This document shows positions 1 to 6,421 of a DNA stretch of 7,873 bases, one piece after another. The notes beneath the pieces are model-generated. The model made no database searches, was not told the origin of the DNA, and saw only the letters and a program-made list of their open reading frames with translations. The translations under genes and the position numbers were made by a program. This DNA comes from a bacterium. Its GTDB lineage: Bacteria > UBP15 > UBA6099. Positions within the stretch are counted from its first letter, which is position 1. Each line of letters starts with the position of its first letter. The stretch is taken from NCBI GenBank assembly GCA_029573925.1, contig JAKQBV010000352.1:1-7873 (forward strand), written 5' to 3'.

Positions 1-164
1 TGGGCGGCAAGGGAAATATCTTTAAGACATTGTTCGGCGCGCTGCTGATCGGGATGCTCGACAACGGACTTCTCGCGCAGGGACGCAGCTCTGAAATGAT
101 ATACATTATCAAAGGCATCATCATCCTCGGCGCCGTGATAATCGATCAGGTGAAGGAGAAATAA
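1..164 (+). CDS. RbsC-type sugar ABC transporter permease, C-terminal fragment
   Basis: The frame beginning at base 3 is open from the left edge to the TAA at 162-164 and gives 53 residues. It starts GGKGNIFKTLFGALLIGMLD, continues with NGLLAQG and a hydrophobic IIKGIIILGAVIID helix, and ends in the basic tail QVKEK. The GG-x-G, then G-A-L-x-x-G, then N-G-L, then G pattern followed by one last membrane helix is the usual C-terminus of ribose/galactose/xylose-type ABC permeases (RbsC/MglC/XylH family, BPD_transp_2). Such proteins form the membrane channel of a monosaccharide importer with an ATPase and a periplasmic binding protein; both partners would lie to the left, outside the window. Only 40 bases separate its stop from the mannosidase start, with no terminator between, which suggests co-transcription. 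The transported sugar cannot be read from this fragment; mannose is an inference from the neighbour. Confidence 0.85.
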   Translation, partial: GGKGNIFKTLFGALLIGMLDNGLLAQGRSSEMIYIIKGIIILGAVIIDQVKEK

Positions 165-204
165 CGGCGGCGCGGATTCATTCTTTTAAAGGACGGAATC
201 CGAC

Positions 205-3200
205 ATGAGACATACAAGGCAAAACGCGCGCTTCCGGGCGATAACGATAACGGCGGCGGTGGCCGCCGCGCTTCTTGCGCCGGGAGCGTCAAAGGCGGCT
301 CCTAGAATGTGCGACCCTGCTTCCACTCCCACCGTGTATCTCGTCAACTACGCGCATCTCGACACTCAATGGCGGTGGTCGTACCGCGGCTCCATAGACA
401 ATTACATTGCGGACACCATGTTCGACAACTTCAGAAACTTCTCGAAGTATCCGAACTACAGGTTCAACTTCACCGGCTCTCTGCGGTACGCGATGATGAA
501 GGAGTATTACCCGAAGGACTACGAGAAGGTCAAGGAGCATATCGCCGCGGGAAGATGGTTCGTTTCCGGTTCGTCGGTGGACGAGACGGACGTGAACGCG
601 CCGTCCCCGGAGTCGCTGACGCGCAACATACTTTATGGCAATCTGTTCTTTAAGAATGAGTTCGGAAAGATCAGCGAGGACTACATGCTGCCTGACTGTT
701 TCGGGTTCCCGGCGTCAATGCCGTCCGTGCTCGCGCACGCCGGGTTGAAGGGGTTCTCGACTCAGAAACTGACATGGGGTTCGGCGGTCGGGATTCCGTT
801 TAACGTCGGCAAATGGATCGGGCCGGACGGAAGGCACATCATTGCCGCGTTGAATCCGGGCGCGTATGTCAGCAGTCTAAGAGAGGATTTGAGCAAAAGC
901 AACGATTGGCTTGAGCGCGCGCGCAAAAACGGCGAGAAGACAGGCTTCGCCGCCGACTTCAAATATGTGGGAGTGGGCGACAGGGGCGGCGCGGTGGACG
1001 AAGAATCCGCCTCTTGGATTAACAAATCTGTCGAAGGCGACGGCCCGCTTTGCGTCAAAGCTCAAGCGTCTGACGATATCTTCAAAGATATGAAACCTGA
1101 GCACATCGCCAAACTGCCTACTTTCAAAGGCGACATGTTGCTAACCGAGCATTCCGCCGGTTCGATTACTTCTCAGGCTTACATGAAACGATGGAACCGA
1201 AAGAATGAGCTTTTGGCTGACGGAGCCGAACGCGCTTCGCTGATAGCCGACTGGCTCGGCTCAATAAAGTATCCAACATTGAGACTGCGCGGCGTGTGGC
1301 ACAAGATTCTTGGACTTCAGATGCACGACATCCTTCCCGGAACCGCCATTCCTGAAGCTTACGAGTATTCATGGAACGACGCGGTCATAGGGCTGAACAC
1401 TTCCGCGTCCATACTGACGGCGGCGGCAGGCCCTGCCGCTATGATGCTGGACACCGAAGTTCAGGGAGAGCCGGTAATTGTGTTCAACCCGTTGAGCGCG
1501 GAGCGTGAAGACTTGGTTAGAGCCAAGGTAGGCTTTGGAGCATCGGTTCCCGCAGCCGCGAGGGTGTTCGGCCCGGACGGCGCGGAGGTTCCATCCCAGA
1601 TAGTCGGCAGGTCAGGCGCGGAAATCGAAGTGATGTTCCTTGCGAAAGTTCCGTCCGTCGGATACGCCGTATTCGATGTTCGCGCGGCGGAAGCCCCATC
1701 GGCGATTCAAACGGGATTGTCAGTCACGAACAACACACTTGAAAACAAGCGTTTTAAAGCGACTCTTGATTCCAACGGCGACGTCGCAAGCCTGTTTGAC
1801 AAAGCGAACGGGCGCGAAGTCCTGTCCGCTCCGGCAAGGCTTGAGATGATGGAAGACACGCCGAGGGAATGGCCGGCGTGGAATATCGACTGGAGCGACT
1901 GGTCGAAACCGCCTAAAGACGCGGTGAAAGGCCCGGCGGAGATAAAGATAATCGAGACAGGCCCGGCGCGCGTCGCGCTCGAAGTCACAAGACATCATGG
2001 GTTCTCAACTTTCAAGCAGGTGATTAGCCTCGCGGCCGGTGGTTCCGGCGACAAGCTCGAATTCGACACAACTCTCGACTGGCGCGAGAAGGAAACCACC
2101 CTGAAAGCGGCGTTCCCGCTCACTGCCGCGCGCGACTCCGCGAGCTACAACCTTAAACTTGGCGTTGTTGACCGCGCTAACAACAATGAGAAAAAATACG
2201 AGGTTCCCCACCACGAGTGGTTCGATCTCACTGACGCGTCCGGCGACTATGGAATGGCTGTGCTGGAAGACAGCAAATACGCTTCGGATAAACCGGCTGA
2301 CAACGTGATAAGGCTGACGCTGGTCCGCACGCCCGGATGTTTTTCGTACTGCGATCAGGCTACGCAGGACATGGGCCGCCATAGGCTCCTGTACGCGATG
2401 GCTCCGCACAAGGGAGGCTGGCGCGAAGGCGGCGTCCATTGGCAGGCGGCTCGTCTCAACGAGCCTCTGCTCGCTTTCACTTCCGGAAAACGGACGGGGG
2501 CGCTAGGCCGTTCTTTCTCATTCATGAATGTCGGCTCTTCTCAGGTCATCGTCCGCGCTTTGAAGATGGCCGAGGAGTCCGACCGTATAATCGTGCGGTT
2601 GCAGGAGCTGGACGGCAAACTGGCTCAGGGCGTCGCGGTGTCTTTCGCGGCTCCCATCATTGATGCGATGGAAGTTGACGGACAGGAACGCGAGATAGGC
2701 GCGGCCAAGGTTGCGAACGGCGCGCTAACGGTGGATATGGAGCCGTTCATAATGCGAACTTTTGCCGTCAAAATAGGCGCTTCCCGCTCGACCGCTCCGC
2801 AGCCGAAGTCAGTCCCGCTCGACCTCCCGCTCAACTTCGCCGCCGCGACTAAGGACGGCGAAAAGAACGATTCCGGCTTCGACGGCTCGGGCCTTTCATA
2901 CTCAGCCGACATGCTGCCCGGCGAGTTGAATGTGGACGGAGTGTCGTTTAAGATGGAGGCTGGCGGAGCGGGCAAAATGAATGCCGTCGCCTGCGAGGGC
3001 CAGTCCATCGCGTTGCCTAAAGGCAAATACGATAAAGTTTATATTCTTGCCGCCGCCACCGAAGACGGCGTCACGGGAGCGTTCAAGGCTGGCGCTTCAA
3101 GCGTCTCAGTCGGCGTCCAGAAATGGAACGGCTTCATCGGGCAGTGGGATAACCGAATTTGGAAGAACGACCGCGAGATATACGGCCTCAAGCCGGCCTT

Positions 3201-4584
3201 CATCAAACGCGACCCAGTGGCGTGGTTTGCCTCCCACCTGCACAATAGGGACGGCTCGAACGTTTCATACAATTTCACTTATATTTATAAGTATGCGATA
3301 AATTTGAATGCGGATTCTGTGGCGCTCCAACTGCCGAACGATCCTCGAATCAAAATATTCGCGGCGACGGCGGTCGAGGGCGTGTCGGACGTCGCTTCTC
3401 CGGCCTTCCCTCTGTACGATGTTTTCGAGCCGCCGCAGGAAGACTATCCTGCTCTCAGCCCTGCGCCCGGCGAACATAAGGATACTGTTTTCGTCCACAT
3501 CAACCACCCGTGGTATTCGCAGTATGACACCCTGAGGTTTAGCGTCGGCGGGGATGTGACAGAAAACTCGCAGACGTTCCGCTCTCCGATTATGGTCACG
3601 GACAGGGCGACAGTCTACGCGCGCTCTTACGGGAAAGACGGGAAGACAAGCAAAGTCGCGCGGGGCGAATATGTCGTCAACGATGTGACCCCGCCCGGCG
3701 TAAAGTCGGTCGAGGCGTTCGATTTGGCTCCTGCGGCTCTGGTCAGGTTCACCGAGCCTGTGGAAAAGAAATCCGCGGAGACCGCTTCTAACTACTCTCT
3801 TGAATCGGGTCTGACGGTTACCGCCGCTTCGCTTTCCGAGGACGCGCTTTCTGCGACCCTAACTCTGTCGGCCCCGCCCGCAGTCAACACAAACTATATC
3901 CTCAAAGCGGTTTCGATTAAGGACAGGTCGCCAAACGCAAACGTGATTAAGGAGCCTGTCTCATTCAAGTTCGCAACGATCAGTCCCGCATACTACCTGA
4001 AGATTCGGACGAAGGACATCAGTTACAGTCTGGGTGTGCCGGGCATAAGCCGCGACTATTCTCTGGCGGGAAGCCCGATGGCGGCCGGCGGCATCTTCGG
4101 TCTGGCCCTCAGGCTGAAAGGCGAAGGCGATTACATTGTTATCAACGACCGCGCTGAGCTTAATCCTTCTGAGGCCGTCACCGTGGCGGCTTGGGTGAAT
4201 CCAAGAGATTGGGATTCCGACCGGATAATTCTTCAGAAGAGCGGCGGGGATGGCCAATACCGTCTGGGCGCGCGCGGCGGCAAGCTGTCGTTCGCGATAT
4301 CCGGTGTCGGAGAAGCCGGCGGAGCGTTGCCTGCTCCCAAAGAGTGGAGCCATGTGGCCGCCACTTATGACGGTTGGACGATGCGCCTGTTCGTCAACGG
4401 GAATCTCGTTGATGAGAAGCCCGCTGTCGGCGCTGTCCCTTTCAACGGAGGCCCGCTCTACATCGGGTCCAAAGGCAAAGATTCCGCTCTTGGCGATTTC
4501 TTCAAAGGCGAGATGGACAAGGTTACCGTATGGGGCGCGGCTCTCCCTGCCGAGCATATCGCGAGACTCGCCGCGAAAGAGTGA
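205..4584 (+). CDS. Secreted multidomain GH38 alpha-mannosidase
   Basis: Predicted retaining, metal-dependent exo-alpha-mannosidase of glycoside hydrolase family 38, acting outside the cytoplasm on mannose-containing glycans. The ATG at 205 follows an AAAGGA ribosome-binding site (188-193) and opens a signal peptide: basic residues 1-11, hydrophobic core about 12-25, likely cleavage after Ala31 (SKA/AP). In the catalytic domain (about 43-310) the metal ligands are visible: H51 and D53 in HLDTQW, D164 in PDCFGFP (also the expected nucleophile) and H374 in QMHDILPGT. D259 in GVGDRGG is a candidate acid/base. The helical middle domain is about 313-400 (SQAYMKRWNRKNE). The GH38 C-terminal beta domains run about 420-860. 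Four extra modules follow: a beta-rich module (about 873-1060) with GFIGQWDNR, a chitobiase-C-like domain (about 1075-1160), a SbsA/Ig-like domain (about 1161-1257) and a LamG/concanavalin-like domain (about 1290-1455) with EWSHVAATYDG and LFVNG. The frame is intact. Linkage specificity is not readable. The family call is firm; the accessory-domain boundaries are approximate. Confidence 0.93.
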   Translation: MRHTRQNARFRAITITAAVAAALLAPGASKAAPRMCDPASTPTVYLVNYAHLDTQWRWSYRGSIDNYIADTMFDNFRNFSKYPNYRFNFTGSLRYAMMKEYYPKDYEKVKEHIAAGRWFVSGSSVDETDVNAPSPESLTRNILYGNLFFKNEFGKISEDYMLPDCFGFPASMPSVLAHAGLKGFSTQKLTWGSAVGIPFNVGKWIGPDGRHIIAALNPGAYVSSLREDLSKSNDWLERARKNGEKTGFAADFKYVGVGDRGGAVDEESASWINKSVEGDGPLCVKAQASDDIFKDMKPEHIAKLPTFKGDMLLTEHSAGSITSQAYMKRWNRKNELLADGAERASLIADWLGSIKYPTLRLRGVWHKILGLQMHDILPGTAIPEAYEYSWNDAVIGLNTSASILTAAAGPAAMMLDTEVQGEPVIVFNPLSAEREDLVRAKVGFGASVPAAARVFGPDGAEVPSQIVGRSGAEIEVMFLAKVPSVGYAVFDVRAAEAPSAIQTGLSVTNNTLENKRFKATLDSNGDVASLFDKANGREVLSAPARLEMMEDTPREWPAWNIDWSDWSKPPKDAVKGPAEIKIIETGPARVALEVTRHHGFSTFKQVISLAAGGSGDKLEFDTTLDWREKETTLKAAFPLTAARDSASYNLKLGVVDRANNNEKKYEVPHHEWFDLTDASGDYGMAVLEDSKYASDKPADNVIRLTLVRTPGCFSYCDQATQDMGRHRLLYAMAPHKGGWREGGVHWQAARLNEPLLAFTSGKRTGALGRSFSFMNVGSSQVIVRALKMAEESDRIIVRLQELDGKLAQGVAVSFAAPIIDAMEVDGQEREIGAAKVANGALTVDMEPFIMRTFAVKIGASRSTAPQPKSVPLDLPLNFAAATKDGEKNDSGFDGSGLSYSADMLPGELNVDGVSFKMEAGGAGKMNAVACEGQSIALPKGKYDKVYILAAATEDGVTGAFKAGASSVSVGVQKWNGFIGQWDNRIWKNDREIYGLKPAFIKRDPVAWFASHLHNRDGSNVSYNFTYIYKYAINLNADSVALQLPNDPRIKIFAATAVEGVSDVASPAFPLYDVFEPPQEDYPALSPAPGEHKDTVFVHINHPWYSQYDTLRFSVGGDVTENSQTFRSPIMVTDRATVYARSYGKDGKTSKVARGEYVVNDVTPPGVKSVEAFDLAPAALVRFTEPVEKKSAETASNYSLESGLTVTAASLSEDALSATLTLSAPPAVNTNYILKAVSIKDRSPNANVIKEPVSFKFATISPAYYLKIRTKDISYSLGVPGISRDYSLAGSPMAAGGIFGLALRLKGEGDYIVINDRAELNPSEAVTVAAWVNPRDWDSDRIILQKSGGDGQYRLGARGGKLSFAISGVGEAGGALPAPKEWSHVAATYDGWTMRLFVNGNLVDEKPAVGAVPFNGGPLYIGSKGKDSALGDFFKGEMDKVTVWGAALPAEHIARLAAKE

Positions 4585-4610
4585 CGCCGGACTCAAGCCG
4601 GACGTTTTTT
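4584..4610 (+). terminator. Rho-independent terminator of the mannosidase unit
   Basis: ACGCCGG (4584-4590) pairs with CCGG-A-CGT (4598-4605), with a single bulged A at 4602 and a 7-base loop ACTCAAG, giving a seven-pair GC-rich stem. Six T residues follow at 4605-4610. The stem begins on the last base of the TGA stop codon, so it sits directly at the end of the gene. On the opposite strand the hairpin is preceded by A residues and has no good T-run after it, so it is directional for the + strand. Confidence 0.8.
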
Positions 4611-4613
4611 ATC

Positions 4614-4670
4614 GCGAATCCGCCATTAGGATTTGGGATTATTCTTCACATTGTGGGCGGCCCGGTTCGC
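4614..4670. repeat. Interrupted inverted repeat in the convergent intergenic region
   Basis: GCGAA (4614-4618) and CCGCC (4620-4624) are complementary to TTCGC (4666-4670) and GGCGG (4656-4660). They form a two-part stem with an asymmetric internal loop (one base against CCCGG) around a 31-base loop. It lies just after the stop codon of the - strand dehydrogenase gene, so it could protect or end that transcript. No T-run follows on the - strand, so it does not qualify as an intrinsic terminator, and chance pairing in GC-rich DNA is possible. Confidence 0.3.
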
Positions 4671-6349
4671 TATTGACTCTTCTTTTCTCCCATTTCTTTG
4701 AACAGGGAGAAACCCGGCCTGATAACGGGCAGCAACCGCATCGCTTCGTTTACTTTGCCCATCACCGCTATCTCGCCTTTGCTGATAGCGCTCATTATAT
4801 TCACTTTCTGAAGCCAGAAGAGGCGCGCCGTTTCGGTGTGCATCCTCATTGACACCACTGGCTCTATGTCGTTCTTGCCGAGGTGTATCGCAATGGGGTC
4901 CGCGCTGCAATCAACAGTCAACACAGCTTCCTCGTCGCCCCAGTTTTCGTTGAAATAAATGAATCTGACTACGATGCCGGATTTCTGTAGCTGATCCGTG
5001 ACCTTGGGATTAAGGAAGAGCTTTCGCGCGAACTTGTCGGCCACTTTGTACATGCCTTCCAACGTTATGGCCGGTTGAGGCACATGAGACAGTTCGTCTG
5101 TCTTTGCGGCTGTGTCCGAAGCGGGGGAGGGCGGGGCGACTGTCGCGGCGCTAGCTTCCTCCTTTCCTTCTCCCGCTAGAGGCTCTTCTCCGTTCCATGC
5201 TTTTCTGAAAAACGCCGCCATCATTTCTTCATCTGGCTGTATGGGATTGGTGAACATAGTGCCGTCCATCAACGCTTTCTCCACAAGCGCCGGCAACGCG
5301 TTTTCAGGAACTCCGGCGTCTTTTAAACTTTGCGGCAAGCCTATCTTCTTAGTAAGCCCGCGAACCGCGCGAACCGCCGCGACCGCCGCCTCTCTCTGAT
5401 TCATTCCCGGCGCGGCGACTCCCATTGCGGCGGCCGCAGCCGCGTACGCGCTCTCGCTCTTTTCGATATTGAATTCCATTCCGTATGCAAGAAGCAACCC
5501 GCAGGCCGTTCCGTGCGGGACACCGCATTCCGCCCCGCAAGCGTGCGCCGCCGCGTGGACTATCCCCACCAGCGTGTTCGAGAACGCCGTCCCTGCGCAG
5601 AACGAAGCCAGAAGCATCTCCCCTCGCGCGGCAGCGTCCGCTCCGTTCGCAACGGCGGCGGGCAGACTTCTAAATATCATCCTCGCCGCCTGAAGCGCGG
5701 CCCCCTCGCTTATCGGCTGGCTGTTGGTCGAATGCAGAGACTCAATCGCGTGAGTAAGCGCGTCCATTCCTGTTCCTGCTGTGACGCTCGACGGCATCGA
5801 CATTGTGAGTTCCGGATCGAGAATCGCCGCGTTCGGCATTATCGCCGGATCAGAAAAACTTATCTTCAGGTTCCTCGCGCGGTCCTTTATGACAGCCGCA
5901 GATGTAGCTTCGCTGCCTGTTCCGGCGGTGGTCGGTATTGCTATCAACGGCGGAGCTTCGCCCTTCAGCACGTTCAGGCCTTCCGGCAACTCTCCGTCTT
6001 CGGACATCATTATCCTTGCGCCTTTCGCCGTGTCTATCACGCTCCCGCCGCCCAACGCGATTATGCTGTCCGCGCCGCAGTTTTTCGCTTGCTCATATCC
6101 GCGCCTGACAACTTCTATCCCCGAATCCTGAGGAATGTCCGACATCTCTCCGGCGAGAGCAAGCCCCTCAGCTTCTATAGACGCTTTTATCTTTTCCACA
6201 AGTCCCGCTCCGGCGAAAAACCCGTCTATCATCAGCAACGGCCTGCTCATCTTCAGCTTTGTGGCGACCCTCCCGACCTGATCGATGCTTCCCGATCCGA
6301 AAACCACTCTCGGCGCGCTAATATACTCAAAATATTCCAAATCGCTCAT
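4670..6349 (-). CDS. Iron-type alcohol dehydrogenase fused to an SCP2-like domain
   Basis: Predicted cytoplasmic NAD(P)-dependent group III (iron-type) alcohol dehydrogenase interconverting an alcohol and its aldehyde; substrate unknown. Residues 1-388 form a full-length Fe-ADH with the dinucleotide motif ALGGGSVIDTAKG (98-110), PTTAGTGSEAT (139-149) and the metal site D196, H200, H265 and H279, whose spacing matches E. coli FucO apart from a two-residue shift in the last two (D196, H200, H263, H277). D42 after the first strand aligns with FucO Asp39, which favours NAD over NADP. A Glu/Ala/Pro-rich linker (about 389-425) leads to a second domain (about 426-555) resembling SCP2 sterol-carrier domains: a sheet region with VVRFIYF and AVLTVDC, then FWLQKVNIMSAISKGEIAVM and GKVNEAMRLLPVIRP, the typical SCP2 ending. 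At 559 residues it is about 170 longer than ordinary Fe-ADHs. No signal peptide is seen. The ATG at 6349 has a GGAGG Shine-Dalgarno (6354-6358), 4 bases upstream. It lies 72 bases downstream of the metallophosphatase gene and has its own candidate promoter. Confidence 0.92.
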   Translation of the reverse strand: MSDLEYFEYISAPRVVFGSGSIDQVGRVATKLKMSRPLLMIDGFFAGAGLVEKIKASIEAEGLALAGEMSDIPQDSGIEVVRRGYEQAKNCGADSIIALGGGSVIDTAKGARIMMSEDGELPEGLNVLKGEAPPLIAIPTTAGTGSEATSAAVIKDRARNLKISFSDPAIMPNAAILDPELTMSMPSSVTAGTGMDALTHAIESLHSTNSQPISEGAALQAARMIFRSLPAAVANGADAAARGEMLLASFCAGTAFSNTLVGIVHAAAHACGAECGVPHGTACGLLLAYGMEFNIEKSESAYAAAAAAMGVAAPGMNQREAAVAAVRAVRGLTKKIGLPQSLKDAGVPENALPALVEKALMDGTMFTNPIQPDEEMMAAFFRKAWNGEEPLAGEGKEEASAATVAPPSPASDTAAKTDELSHVPQPAITLEGMYKVADKFARKLFLNPKVTDQLQKSGIVVRFIYFNENWGDEEAVLTVDCSADPIAIHLGKNDIEPVVSMRMHTETARLFWLQKVNIMSAISKGEIAVMGKVNEAMRLLPVIRPGFSLFKEMGEKKSQ

Positions 6350-6388
6350 AATCCCTCCGGATCCATTTTTCGCGTGTGTCGCCTGTTA

Positions 6389-6418
6389 AGTATATCTCCT
6401 GCCGGGCCGCCGTGACAA
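6389..6418 (-). promoter_or_regulatory. Sigma70-like promoter for the dehydrogenase-SCP2 gene
   Basis: On the - strand TTGTCA (6418-6413) and TATACT (6394-6389) each differ from the sigma70 consensus by one base and are separated by 18 bases. Transcription would begin near 6382, giving a leader of about 33 bases that ends in the GGAGG ribosome-binding site and the ATG at 6349. The -35 box starts only three bases after the TAG stop (6424-6422) of the upstream phosphatase gene. The dehydrogenase could therefore be expressed separately even if the two genes are also read together. No operator palindrome was recognised. Confidence 0.55.
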
Positions 6419-6421
6419 TTC

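Noticed and set aside
205..312. Lipoprotein signal on the mannosidase because of Cys36 near the signal peptide
   Set aside because: The residues before the cysteine are PRM, not a lipobox (L-x-[AG/S]-C), and a standard signal peptidase I site (SKA) lies just upstream.
3961..4596. Open frame (211 codons) on the - strand opposite the LamG region of the mannosidase
   Set aside because: No motif or plausible ribosome-binding site was found, it runs through the terminator hairpin, and it lies antisense to a well-supported domain.
5330..6415. Long open frame (361 codons) on the + strand opposite the alcohol dehydrogenase gene
   Set aside because: Its translation is rich in Arg, Ser and His with no recognisable domain, and the other strand encodes a clear Fe-ADH with full metal and cofactor motifs. 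It is a by-product of GC-rich codon use.
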